Position numbers and translations under genes: made by a program. This document shows positions 1-7,942 of a DNA stretch of 64,000 nt, piece after piece. Location of the stretch: NCBI RefSeq assembly GCF_003387575.1, contig NZ_QUAB01000041.1, forward strand, positions 1 to 64,000, written 5' to 3'. The notes beneath the pieces are model-generated. The model did no database searches and was not told the DNA's origin. It worked only from the letters and a program-made list of their open reading frames with translations. The number at the start of each line of letters is the position of its first letter. Position 1 is the stretch's first letter. Source of the stretch: Microbacterium bovistercoris. GTDB lineage: Bacteria; Actinomycetota; Actinomycetes; Actinomycetales; Microbacteriaceae.

Positions 1-501
1 GGGGGGGAGATCGACGCACTGACCGCGTGGCGACCGGTCACCGGGCCCGACATCGTCGAGGGCCCGACGGTGTTCTCGACCGGGCGGGTGCTCGCGGTCT
101 GGTCCGGGCACCCTCTGTCGCACAGGGAATCCGTGTCGCTCGAGGACCTCGGTGACGAGGTGTTCGTCGATCCCGGACCGCTCGACGGCCGCTGGATCGA
201 TGCGATGCTCCCGCCTCGTACGCCGAGTGGGCGCCCGCTGCCGCGGCGGGGTCCTCGCGCCACGACATTCCACGAGCTGCTCACCCTGATCGGGGAGCGT
301 CGCTGCGTGTGCATGGCCGGCTCCCAGGCCGCGTACTACGCGGCGATGCCGGGAGTCGCCTTCGTCCCGGTCCGGGATGCGCCGCCGCTGGAGTGGGCGC
401 TCGTGTGGCGCACCACCGCCGAGGGGCCGCTCGTGAACGCCTTCGCCGAGGTCTGCCGGGATGCCGCGGAAGGGGGGTTCGAGATCGTCACGACGGGCTG
501 A
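1..501 (+). CDS. LysR-type regulator, C-terminal part (5' end cut off)
   Basis: An open frame enters at base 1 and ends at the TGA at 499-501, leaving 166 residues. The pattern fits the effector-binding half of a LysR regulator: a stretch on the order of DIVEGP-VFSTGRVLAVWSGHPLS, the usual strand before the HPLA-type motif, and later an ITLIGERRCVCMAGSQAAYY-like turn. The helix-turn-helix that would prove the family lies outside the window. The neighbour downstream is convergent, with only 22 bases between, so no target can be inferred. Confidence 0.65.
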   Translation, partial: GGEIDALTAWRPVTGPDIVEGPTVFSTGRVLAVWSGHPLSHRESVSLEDLGDEVFVDPGPLDGRWIDAMLPPRTPSGRPLPRRGPRATTFHELLTLIGERRCVCMAGSQAAYYAAMPGVAFVPVRDAPPLEWALVWRTTAEGPLVNAFAEVCRDAAEGGFEIVTTG

Positions 502-523
502 TCGAGGCGATCCGCGTCACTGG

Positions 524-805
524 TCAGACGTCGATCCGGATGCGGCCCTCGCCGATGGTCCAGGGCGGATCGCCCGGCGCCGGAGCCGGGGCGGTGCGCT
601 GGGTCTGTCGGTCGCGCTCCATGCCCGCCTCGTAGGCGGTGGGGGAGAAGACCGCGTCCATGCCTCCGGCGAAGCCTCCGCCGGTGTTCTCGTACTTCTG
701 CTCGATCGGCTTCGTCGAGAGGATCCAGTGGAACGCCATCGCGACGACGACCGCGGGTGCGGCCACCCACACCACGACGATCGTCCAGCCGATCACGTCC
801 TCCAT
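524..805 (-). CDS. small single-pass membrane protein, unknown function
   Basis: Predicted 93 residues. A hydrophobic segment at about residues 5-27 (IGWTIVVVWVAAPAVVVAM) is followed by a charged, proline-rich tail with KYENTGGG and a C-terminal RIRIDV. I chose the ATG at 805; an upstream ATG at 841 is also open. I recall similar short proteins with a KYENTGGG-type segment in Microbacteriaceae, but I know of no function. It lies convergent to the LysR fragment and downstream of the exonuclease on the same strand. Confidence 0.6.
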   Translation of the reverse strand: MEDVIGWTIVVVWVAAPAVVVAMAFHWILSTKPIEQKYENTGGGFAGGMDAVFSPTAYEAGMERDRQTQRTAPAPAPGDPPWTIGEGRIRIDV

Positions 806-847
806 GTCCTCAGGGTAGGGCGGACGCGCAGCCTGCGGCATCCCCCG

Positions 848-1579
848 TCAGGCGGACTTCTCCGCCTCGGCGACGGAGCGCACCGGCCAGGTGCCGTCGA
901 GCGTCTCGTCGGGATCGAGGCGACCGATCTTCACGAAGTACTCGGTGAGGCTCGCGGCCTGGGCGCGCGCCCAGCTCACCTGCCGGGTGGGCAGCTCGCC
1001 GGCCGACGCGGGCAGATCGAACTCGCGCGCCAGCGCCTGGGCGACCCTGCCCGCGGCGATCGCATCGGCGGAGGCCTCGTGCGCGCCGTCGAGCGGGACG
1101 GCGTAGTGCGCGGCGACGACCTCGAGCGTGCGCTTGCCGGGACGATACCTGTCGTACGCCTTGTCTATCACGAGCGGGTCGATGACCGGACCGGGCTGCT
1201 CGAGCGGCTCGATGCCGTGACGACGCGCCTCGTGGGCGAGCAGGGAGAAGTCGTAGGAGGCGTTGTAGGCGACCACCGGCACTCCCTGGGCGAACAGCGA
1301 CCGCAGCGCACGCGTGATCTGCTCGACCACCTCGGCCACGGGACGACCATGGGCACGGGCGTGCTCGGTGGTGATGCCGTGAACGGCAGTCGCGCCCTCG
1401 GGGATCGGGATGCCGGGATCGGCGAGCCACGTCCGGGCGGCGATCTCCCGCCCCCGAGCGTCGAGGACGCCGACGTGGGCCGTGACGATCCTGTCGGACT
1501 CGACGTCGACACCGGTGGTCTCGAGATCGAACACGCCGACTCGGGTCAGCCAGGTGGGGACGAGCTGTTCGGGTGCCAT
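848..1579 (-). CDS. DnaQ-like 3'-5' exonuclease (DEDDh family)
   Basis: Predicted 243 residues. The three exonuclease motifs are visible: VFDLETTG with the catalytic D18 and E20, AYNASYDFSLL with the second-motif aspartate, and HEASAD with the H-x4-D of the DEDDh subtype. These enzymes remove nucleotides from 3' ends and resemble the epsilon proofreading subunit, but no polymerase gene is near and the length fits a free-standing nuclease. The ATG at 1579 is supported by a TACCGT hexamer (minus strand, 1586-1591) six bases upstream, suggesting a leaderless transcript. It is divergent from the hydrolase at 1666. Confidence 0.88.
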   Translation of the reverse strand: MAPEQLVPTWLTRVGVFDLETTGVDVESDRIVTAHVGVLDARGREIAARTWLADPGIPIPEGATAVHGITTEHARAHGRPVAEVVEQITRALRSLFAQGVPVVAYNASYDFSLLAHEARRHGIEPLEQPGPVIDPLVIDKAYDRYRPGKRTLEVVAAHYAVPLDGAHEASADAIAAGRVAQALAREFDLPASAGELPTRQVSWARAQAASLTEYFVKIGRLDPDETLDGTWPVRSVAEAEKSA

Positions 1580-1665
1580 GGCTCCACGGTAGGGAAGGGC
1601 GCCGACATTCCCGGGACGGCATGCGGAGGACGAGCGATGTCGGCGGCCCGCCATAGACTCGAGGC

Positions 1666-2562
1666 ATGTCCGCATCCCCTTACGCCGCGCGTCTGAGCAG
1701 CATCCCGGTCGAACGGCGCGAGGCGCACGTCGCGGGCGGGACGACCGCGTTCTGGGTCTACGGGCCCGCGGATGCCGCGACGACGATCATCGCCGTGCAC
1801 GGCTTCCGCGGTGAGCACCACGGACTCGAGCCGGTCGTCGCGTTCCTGCCCGACGTGCGCGTGATCTCTCCCGACCTGCCGGGGTTCGGCGAGACGCCGC
1901 CGCTACCAGGCAGGGAGCACGACCTCGGGGCCTACGCCGGCTGGCTGACCGAGTTCGCATCCGCCGTCGCACCGGGCGCGGTGGTCCTGGGGCACTCCTT
2001 CGGTTCGATCGTCGCATCCGCCGCGGTCGCCGGAGGCCTCGAGACGCCACGGCTGATCCTGATCAACCCGATCGGTGCCCCCGCCCTCGCCGGCCCCAAG
2101 GGACTCATGACCCGGCTGGCCGTCATGTACTACGCACTCGGCGCCAGGCTGCCGGAGCGGATCGGCACCGCGCTGCTGCGCAACGGCCTGATCGTGCGCG
2201 TGATGAGCATCACGATGGCGAAGACCTCCGACGCGCAGCTCCGGCGCTTCATCCACGACCAGCACGACACGTACTTCTCCCGCTTCGCAGACCGTGATGT
2301 GCTGCACGACGCCTTCGTCACCAGCGTCTCCCACGACGTCCGCGCCTTCGCGCCGGTGATCGAGGTGCCCACCCTGCTGATCGCCGCGCAGCGCGACGAC
2401 ATCACCCCCATCGAGGACGAGCGGCGCCTGGCCACGATGTTCCCGGACGCCGAGCTCGTCGAGATCGCCGAGGTCGGCCATCTCATCCACTACGAGACGC
2501 CGGCCGAGGCCGCCGGAGCGATCCGCCGGTTCCTCAGGATCCCCGCGAAGGCGCGAGCCTGA
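1666..2562 (+). CDS. alpha/beta-hydrolase
   Basis: Predicted 298 residues with a classical alpha/beta-hydrolase fold pattern: HGFRGEHHG oxyanion region near residue 45, nucleophile elbow GHSFGS with Ser111, acid in QRDDITPIEDE, and the catalytic histidine in VGHLIHYE near the C terminus. The substrate is not apparent; esters or similar small molecules are likely. A TAGACT hexamer at 1654-1659 sits six bases before the ATG, so the transcript is probably leaderless. The stop codon directly abuts that of the convergent Lrp-type gene. Confidence 0.88.
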   Translation: MSASPYAARLSSIPVERREAHVAGGTTAFWVYGPADAATTIIAVHGFRGEHHGLEPVVAFLPDVRVISPDLPGFGETPPLPGREHDLGAYAGWLTEFASAVAPGAVVLGHSFGSIVASAAVAGGLETPRLILINPIGAPALAGPKGLMTRLAVMYYALGARLPERIGTALLRNGLIVRVMSITMAKTSDAQLRRFIHDQHDTYFSRFADRDVLHDAFVTSVSHDVRAFAPVIEVPTLLIAAQRDDITPIEDERRLATMFPDAELVEIAEVGHLIHYETPAEAAGAIRRFLRIPAKARA

Positions 2563-3036
2563 TCAGGCCTCTCGCCGGGCGAGGCCGATGAGTCCAGCTG
2601 CCCGGAACGGGATGACCTCACCCATCGCGAGCGACGTCTCCGTGCGCTCCACGCCCTCGATCGACAGGATGCGAGCATCCGTGTCGAACAGATGACGCGC
2701 GTCGCGGCATGCCACGCGGGCCAGCAGATCGATCGATCCGCTCAGGCCGTGCGCCTGCACGACTTCCGGGATCCTGGCGAGCTCCGCGGTGATGCGCGGC
2801 AGCTCGGTCTGGCGCACGCCGATGCTGATGAAGGCCTGGAGCGGGAAGCCCAGAACCTCGGTCGAGAAGGACCGTTCGTACGACTGGAAGACACCGGATT
2901 CGTCGAGTCGAGCCATCCGAGCCTGGATCGTGTTGCGCGAAAGGCTGAGCTTCTCGGCGAGCGCGACGATGGTCACGCGGGGGTCCTCCGAGAGGGCGGA
3001 GAGCAGATCGAGGTCGATTCGGTCGAGTCCGGGCAT
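2563..3036 (-). CDS. Lrp/AsnC family regulator, divergent from 2-oxoacid dehydrogenase operon
   Basis: Predicted 157 residues. The N-terminal winged helix holds a recognition-helix region with KLSLSRNTIQARMARL at about residues 28-43, and the rest matches the RAM ligand-binding domain (VLGFPLQAFISIGV, then GSIDLLARVACRD). I chose the ATG of MPGLDRIDLDLL; the 12 codons before it do not fit the family. In Streptomyces an AsnC-type gene, bkdR, lies divergent from bkdABC, and this gene has the same position, so it is likely the operon's amino-acid- or keto-acid-responsive regulator (inference). Confidence 0.9.
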   Translation of the reverse strand: MPGLDRIDLDLLSALSEDPRVTIVALAEKLSLSRNTIQARMARLDESGVFQSYERSFSTEVLGFPLQAFISIGVRQTELPRITAELARIPEVVQAHGLSGSIDLLARVACRDARHLFDTDARILSIEGVERTETSLAMGEVIPFRAAGLIGLARREA

Positions 3037-3065
3037 AGTGTCACACGATAGCAGGGATCGGCTGG

Positions 3066-3109
3066 TGCTCATTGGGCAACATGCTCAGGCGCGACCAAAA
3101 TGCTTGAGC
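3066..3109. promoter_or_regulatory. repeated TGCTCA elements, candidate Lrp-type operator
   Basis: In the 168-base divergent gap between the Lrp gene and the E1alpha gene, TGCTCA occurs at 3066-3071 and 3082-3087, and a variant TGCTTGAGC at 3101-3109. Lrp/AsnC proteins bind several weakly conserved copies as octamers or higher oligomers. The third copy overlaps the proposed -35 element of the dehydrogenase operon. The assignment rests on position and repetition only. Confidence 0.35.
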
Positions 3110-3132
3110 GACGTGTGAATCAGACGTACCCT
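3104..3132 (+). promoter_or_regulatory. candidate promoter of the E1alpha-E1beta-E2 operon
   Basis: TTGAGC (3104-3109) and TACCCT (3127-3132) are separated by exactly 17 bases, a reasonable housekeeping-sigma promoter. Transcription would begin near 3139, leaving a leader of about 65 bases before the strong ribosome binding site GGAGG at 3192-3196. Confidence 0.45.
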
Positions 3133-3204
3133 TCAGGAAGAGGCCGACACCGCCGTCGTGCCCCGTGAACGCCCCACAAGGGCACCCACGTCAGGAGGAC
3201 ACCG

Positions 3205-4311
3205 ATGTCATCGCACACCACGCCACTCGTCGAATCAGATCTCGATCTCGCCGAGCGCATCCTCGCTCCGGACGGCACACGCGTGCCGAATCCGCAGCTC
3301 GACCCCTACGTCGCCGACGTGGACGCCGCGCAGCTGCGCGCGCTGTACCGCGACATGATCGTGCTCCGCCGCGTCGACTCCGAGGGCGTCGCCCTGCAGC
3401 GCCAAGGTCAGCTGGGCCTGTGGGCGCCCTGCCAGGGGCAGGAAGCCGCGCAGATCGGCACCGCCCGCGCTCTCGCTCCGCAGGACTTCGTCTTCCCCAG
3501 TTACCGCGAGCACGGCGTGCTGCTCGCCCGCGGCGCCCAGCCCGGCGACTACGTGCGCATGTGGCGCGGCGAGGAGGGAGCGGCCTTCGACCCCGCCGCC
3601 CTGAACGTCGCTCCGCTGCAGATCATCATCGGGGCGCAGACCCTGCACGCCGTGGGCTACGCGCTCGGCATCCAGCACGACGGCACCGACGAGGTCGCCA
3701 TCACGTACTTCGGCGACGGCGCCACCAGCCAGGGCGATGTGAACGAGGCGATGGTGTTCGCGTCGTCCTACCGCGTGCCGGTCGTCTTCGTCTGCCAGAA
3801 CAACCACTGGGCGATCTCCGAGCCGGTGGGACTGCAGTCGCAGTTCCCGCTCGCCGGTCGTGCGCCGGGCTTCGGCATCCCGAGCATGCGAGTGGACGGC
3901 AACGACGTGCTCGCCTGCATGGCGGCGATGCGCTGGGCGCTCGAACACGCCCGTTCCGGGAAGGGACCGGCCTACATCGAGACGGTGACCTACCGGATGG
4001 GGCCGCACACGACCGCCGACGATCCGAAGCGCTACCGAGACGACGCCGAGCTGGAGAGCTGGCGCCGACGCGACCCGATCGCACGGGTCGAGGCGTATCT
4101 GCGAGCGAACGGCGGCCTCGATGACGAGCAGGCGGCAGAGGCCCAGGCCGACGCCGACGCGCTCGCCCGCGACATGCGGGCTGCCTGCCTCGGCATGGTG
4201 ACCCGCCCTGCGCTGGCCGTGTTCGACGGCGTGTACGCCGAGCCGCACACGGGGCTCCAGCGCGAGCGCGACGAGTACGCCGCCTACCTCGCGACCTTCG
4301 AAGGAGCCTGA
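3205..4311 (+). CDS. bkdA: 2-oxoacid (branched-chain or pyruvate) dehydrogenase E1 alpha subunit
   Basis: Predicted 368 residues. It carries the thiamine-diphosphate-binding signature YFGDGATSQGDVNEAM followed by CQNNHWAIS, and the PSYREHGVLLARG segment of heterotetrameric E1 alpha chains. With E1 beta and E2 it oxidatively decarboxylates a 2-oxoacid in the cytoplasm. The divergent Lrp regulator favours the branched-chain complex, which would make primers for iso and anteiso fatty acids; pyruvate remains possible. The start has a strong GGAGG. No E3 (lipoamide dehydrogenase) gene follows, so a shared E3 must be encoded elsewhere. Confidence 0.9.
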   Translation: MSSHTTPLVESDLDLAERILAPDGTRVPNPQLDPYVADVDAAQLRALYRDMIVLRRVDSEGVALQRQGQLGLWAPCQGQEAAQIGTARALAPQDFVFPSYREHGVLLARGAQPGDYVRMWRGEEGAAFDPAALNVAPLQIIIGAQTLHAVGYALGIQHDGTDEVAITYFGDGATSQGDVNEAMVFASSYRVPVVFVCQNNHWAISEPVGLQSQFPLAGRAPGFGIPSMRVDGNDVLACMAAMRWALEHARSGKGPAYIETVTYRMGPHTTADDPKRYRDDAELESWRRRDPIARVEAYLRANGGLDDEQAAEAQADADALARDMRAACLGMVTRPALAVFDGVYAEPHTGLQRERDEYAAYLATFEGA

Positions 4312-4312
4312 G

Positions 4313-5335
4313 ATGACGGAGATCACTCTGGGTAAGGCTCTGAACGCCGGCCTGCGTCAGGCGATGAAGGACGATGAGAAGGTCGTGCTCCTCGGCGAGG
4401 ACATCGGCACCCTCGGCGGTGTGTTCCGCATCACCGACGGACTCAAGAACGAGTTCGGCGCGAAGCGCGTGATCGACACCCCGCTCGCCGAGTCCGGCAT
4501 CATCGGCACGGCGGTCGGGCTCGCGTTCCGCGGATACCGCCCGGTCGTCGAGATCCAGTTCGACGGCTTCGTGTACCCCGGCTTCGACCAGATCGTGTCG
4601 CAGGTCGCCAAGCTGCACTACCGCACCCAGGGCAGGGTGAAGATGCCGATCACGATCCGCATCCCGTGGGCGGGCGGCATCGGCGCGGCCGAGCACCACT
4701 CCGAATCGCCCGAGGCGTACTTCGTGCACACTGCAGGACTGCGCGTCGTCGCCGTGTCGAACCCGCAGGACGCGTACCGCTGCCTGCAGCAGGCCATCGC
4801 GAGCGATGACCCCGTCATCTTCTTCGAGCCCAAGCGCCTCTACCACCACAAGGGCGAGGTCGACCTGGAGGCGCCGCTCGCCGACGCTCCGCCGATGGGC
4901 CTGGCGAAGGTTGTCCGCCCGGGCACGGATGCCACGATCATCACCTACGGCGCGATGGTGCAGACCGCCCTGGATGCCGCCGAGGCGGCGTCCGATGAGG
5001 GGACCTCGCTCGAGGTCATCGACCTGCGCTCGCTCTCGCCGATCGACTACGACACGGTGGATGCCGCGGTGCGGCGCACCGGTCGCGTGGTCGTCGCGCA
5101 TGAGGCGTCCCGCGAGGCGGGTCTCGCCGCCGAGGTGATCGCGAGCATCACCGAGCACTGCTTCGAGTACCTGGAGTCCGCCCCGGTGCGGGTCACCGGT
5201 CACGACATCCCCTACCCGCCCGCCAAACTCGAGAAGTTCCATCTGCCTGATCTGGATCGCATCCTGGACGCGGTCGACCGGGTGCTGGATCGCCCGAACA
5301 GCTTGACCGGTGCGTCGATGGAGGAGCAGGCATGA
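4313..5335 (+). CDS. bkdB: 2-oxoacid dehydrogenase E1 beta subunit
   Basis: Predicted 340 residues, the usual size. Motifs include LLGEDIGTLGGVFRIT, DTPLAESGIIGTAVGLA, and FDGFVYPGFDQIVSQVAKL, with the transketolase C-terminal domain (VIDLRSLSPIDYDTV) after about residue 200. It pairs with the alpha subunit to form the thiamine-dependent active site and passes the acyl group to the lipoyl arm of E2. It starts one base after the alpha stop codon, consistent with translational coupling. Three GGATGCC heptamers occur within 140 bases of this gene (4927, 4972, 5059). Confidence 0.92.
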   Translation: MTEITLGKALNAGLRQAMKDDEKVVLLGEDIGTLGGVFRITDGLKNEFGAKRVIDTPLAESGIIGTAVGLAFRGYRPVVEIQFDGFVYPGFDQIVSQVAKLHYRTQGRVKMPITIRIPWAGGIGAAEHHSESPEAYFVHTAGLRVVAVSNPQDAYRCLQQAIASDDPVIFFEPKRLYHHKGEVDLEAPLADAPPMGLAKVVRPGTDATIITYGAMVQTALDAAEAASDEGTSLEVIDLRSLSPIDYDTVDAAVRRTGRVVVAHEASREAGLAAEVIASITEHCFEYLESAPVRVTGHDIPYPPAKLEKFHLPDLDRILDAVDRVLDRPNSLTGASMEEQA

Positions 5336-6675
5336 TCGCGGAGTTCCGTCTTCCCGACCTGGGTGAGGGCCTCACCGAGGCCGAGGTCGTTCAGTGGCTG
5401 GTGCAGCCCGGCGACAGCGTGACCCTGAACCAGACACTGGCCGAGGTCGAGACGGCGAAAGCCGTGGTCGAGCTGCCATCCCCCTACGAGGGCACCGTGT
5501 CGTCGCTGCACGCCGACGCCGGCGAGACGATCGCCGTCGGCGCGCCGCTGATCGCCTTCGAGGTCGAGGGAGCGGCGGATGCCGCGCCCGAGGCTCCGGC
5601 GGAGGAGAAGGCGCAGCCGAACCTGGTCGGATACGGGGCGGCGCCCGCGGCATCCGGTCGTCCTGCGCGCCGCACGCGTCGTTCCGGCGGCGTCCCCGCG
5701 GCGTCGGCGGACGCGGCGGTGATCGAGGCGGCACCGCACGACGTGCTGCCCGAGGCGCCAGCCGAACCTGTGGTGGGGGAGCGCCCGCGCTCGACGCCGC
5801 CCGTCCGCGCCCACGCGAAGCGACTCGGCGTCGATCTGACACTGGTCGCTGCGGAGGTCGGTGACCGCGTGATCACGCGCGCAGACGTGGACGCCTACGC
5901 CGAGCGCGTCGGCGCAGCGCCGGCGGCATCCGCACAGGTGGCCGTCGCATCCGCGCCGACGGTGCCTGCGGACGGCACGCGCGAGACCCGCATCCCGATC
6001 CGCGGCGTGCGCAAGCACACCGCTGCGGCGATGGTCCAGAGCGCGTTCACCGCTCCGCACGTGACCTGCTTCCACACCGTCGACGTCACGGCGACGATGG
6101 AGCTGATCGCCGAGCTGAAGGCCGATCGAAGCCTGTCGGAGCACAGGATCGGTCCGCTGGTGCTGATCGCCAAGGCCGTGTGCCTGGCCCTGCAGCGCAA
6201 CCCCTCGCTGAACGCGCACTGGGACGAGGAGGCCGGCGAGATCGTGCAGTACCACTACGTCGATCTCGGCATCGCCGCGGCCACGGAGCGCGGGCTGATC
6301 GTGCCGAACATCCGCGATGCGGACCGCCTCGGCCTCACGGGCATCGCCGATGCGCTGCAGGCGCTGACCGCGACCGCGCGCTCGGGCAAGACCAGCCCGG
6401 CCGAGCTCGCCGGGGGCACGTTCTCGATCACCAACATCGGCGTGTTCGGCATCGACGCGGGAACCCCGATCCTGCCGCCGGGGCAGTCCGGGATCCTGGC
6501 TGTCGGTGCGGTGCGTCGCCAGCCCTGGGAGCACGAGGGTGAGATCGCACTGCGTCAGGTGATGACGCTGAGCGTGTCGTTCGACCACCGCCTGGTGGAC
6601 GGCGCTGAGGGGGCGAAGTTCCTCAAGGACGTCGCCGACATCCTCGAGCAGCCCGGCCGCGCGATGCTCTACTGA
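5332..6675 (+). CDS. bkdC: 2-oxoacid dehydrogenase E2 (dihydrolipoamide acyltransferase)
   Basis: Predicted 447 residues. One lipoyl domain spans about residues 1-78, with the lipoylated Lys43 in VETAKAVVE. An Ala/Pro-rich linker follows, then a peripheral-subunit-binding domain near residues 160-190 (RAHAKRLGVDLT ... ITRADVDAYA), then the catalytic domain ending in SVSFDHRLVDGAEG, with the active-site DHR-x2-DG. It overlaps the E1 beta stop by four bases (ATGA). Its last seven bases overlap the convergent TetR gene, an unusually tight junction with no terminator visible. Confidence 0.93.
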   Translation: MIAEFRLPDLGEGLTEAEVVQWLVQPGDSVTLNQTLAEVETAKAVVELPSPYEGTVSSLHADAGETIAVGAPLIAFEVEGAADAAPEAPAEEKAQPNLVGYGAAPAASGRPARRTRRSGGVPAASADAAVIEAAPHDVLPEAPAEPVVGERPRSTPPVRAHAKRLGVDLTLVAAEVGDRVITRADVDAYAERVGAAPAASAQVAVASAPTVPADGTRETRIPIRGVRKHTAAAMVQSAFTAPHVTCFHTVDVTATMELIAELKADRSLSEHRIGPLVLIAKAVCLALQRNPSLNAHWDEEAGEIVQYHYVDLGIAAATERGLIVPNIRDADRLGLTGIADALQALTATARSGKTSPAELAGGTFSITNIGVFGIDAGTPILPPGQSGILAVGAVRRQPWEHEGEIALRQVMTLSVSFDHRLVDGAEGAKFLKDVADILEQPGRAMLY

Positions 6676-7274
6676 TCGACGGTGCTGTCGGCGAGAAGCG
6701 CGGAGAGCGCCATCGCCGACAGCACCCGTGCTGTCTCGGCCTGCGCACGTGCGGATGAGCGGGTCGAGTGCGGTGTGGAGTTGATCAGGCCGAAGCAGGC
6801 CTGCACGCGCAGGCGCTGATCCTCGGATCCGCCCTCTCGCAGATCGGACAGGGCGTCGATCCAGAGGTCGATGTACGTGCGCTGCAGGCGGCGGACCTCG
6901 GCGCGGTCGGCGTCCGAGAGATGGGCGAGGTCGCGGTCCTGCACGCGGATGACGTCAGCCTTGCCCAGGGCGAACTCGACATGGAAGCCGATCAGCGCGC
7001 GCATCCGGTGCGGGGCATCCGTCGCCTCTTCTGCGACGCGGGTGCCGCCCGCGACGAGGTCGGCGCTCACCTGTGTGAGCACGGCGCCGAGGAGCGCCTG
7101 CTTTCCGGGGAAGTGGCGGTACACAGCCGGGCCGGAGACGCCGACGGCGGCACCGATGTCCTCCAGGCTCACCCCCGAGTATCCGCGCTCGGCGAACAGC
7201 CGCGCGGCAGCCTCGAGGAGCGCGTCGGTGCGCTCCGCCTTGGCGCGGTCACGCGCCGTACTCGTGCTCGTCAT
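6669..7274 (-). CDS. TetR family repressor
   Basis: Predicted 201 residues. The N-terminal helix-turn-helix is clear: AAARLFAERGYSGVSLEDIGAAV then GPAVYRHFPGKQALL at about residues 20-60. The ligand domain resembles regulators of acyl-CoA metabolism in general shape, but nothing identifies the ligand. A near-ideal palindrome 23 bases before the start suggests autoregulation. Its 3' end overlaps the E2 gene on the opposite strand. Confidence 0.9.
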   Translation of the reverse strand: MTSTSTARDRAKAERTDALLEAAARLFAERGYSGVSLEDIGAAVGVSGPAVYRHFPGKQALLGAVLTQVSADLVAGGTRVAEEATDAPHRMRALIGFHVEFALGKADVIRVQDRDLAHLSDADRAEVRRLQRTYIDLWIDALSDLREGGSEDQRLRVQACFGLINSTPHSTRSSARAQAETARVLSAMALSALLADSTVDQ

Positions 7275-7296
7275 TGAAGCAGATCCTCGCAGTTCG

Positions 7297-7314
7297 GGTT
7301 AGTGAACACTAACC
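7297..7314. promoter_or_regulatory. TetR operator, perfect 8-bp arms
   Basis: GGTTAGTG-AA-CACTAACC: two perfect 8-base arms around a 2-base centre, in the 83-base gap between the histidine phosphatase stop and the TetR start. The low-GC composition stands out locally. Position and symmetry make it the likely binding site of the adjacent TetR protein. The half-site can be used to look for other regulated genes; I saw no second copy in this window. Confidence 0.75.
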
Positions 7315-7357
7315 GAAATCGCGAGGCGGTCGCGAGAATGTGACGGAGCCGTGATGC

Positions 7358-7942
7358 TCAGGCGGGCACGGGATCCAGCAGACGGAGGCTGCCCGGCTCG
7401 GCGACGAAGCGGTGCACCGAGCCGTTTCCGAGCACGTCCCCCTCGCGCGGAAGCGTGCCGCCGGAGGCGTGCAGGAGCAGTGCCCGGATGACGCCGCCGT
7501 GGCTGACCACGACGATCGACTCGGCGCGCGGACTGCTGCGGCGCCGCGCGTCCCGCACGATCCCCTCGAGCTCGTCGAGCGCGCGTTCGCACACCTCGTC
7601 CATGGTCTCGGCGCCGGGGACGCCGGCGTGCCAGTCGCCGTACTCCGCGATGTAGTCGGCGACGAGCATCCCCTCGCCGACGCCGAACTCGCGCTCGCGC
7701 ACGCCGCGCACCGTCTGCGGCTCTGGGAGACCGAGCTCGCCTGCGATGATCCGCGCGGTCTCGTGGGCGCGCACCAGGGGGCTGCTGTAGATCAGGTCGT
7801 GCGTCGTGCCCGCGAGGATCGCCGCCGCGGCCAAGGCGTCCGCGCGTCCGGTGGCGTTCAGCGGGATGTCGGTGCTGCCCTGGATGCGGCGCTCCAGGTT
7901 CCAATCGGTCTGGCCGTGTCGTACGAGGGTGAGAAGGGTCAC
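7358..7942 (-). CDS. histidine phosphatase family protein (phosphoglycerate mutase-like)
   Basis: Predicted 194 residues. LVRHGQTDWNLERRIQG at residues 6-22 has the phosphorylated histidine of the RHG motif; SSPLVRAHETARII, REFGVGEG and VVSHGGVIRALL complete the catalytic set. These are cytoplasmic phosphatases or mutases on small phosphorylated metabolites; the actual substrate is unknown, and a glycolytic role is less likely than a general phosphatase role. It begins with GTG, overlapping the stop of the upstream sirtuin gene by four bases, so the two are probably co-translated. Confidence 0.88.
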   Translation of the reverse strand: MTLLTLVRHGQTDWNLERRIQGSTDIPLNATGRADALAAAAILAGTTHDLIYSSPLVRAHETARIIAGELGLPEPQTVRGVREREFGVGEGMLVADYIAEYGDWHAGVPGAETMDEVCERALDELEGIVRDARRRSSPRAESIVVVSHGGVIRALLLHASGGTLPREGDVLGNGSVHRFVAEPGSLRLLDPVPA

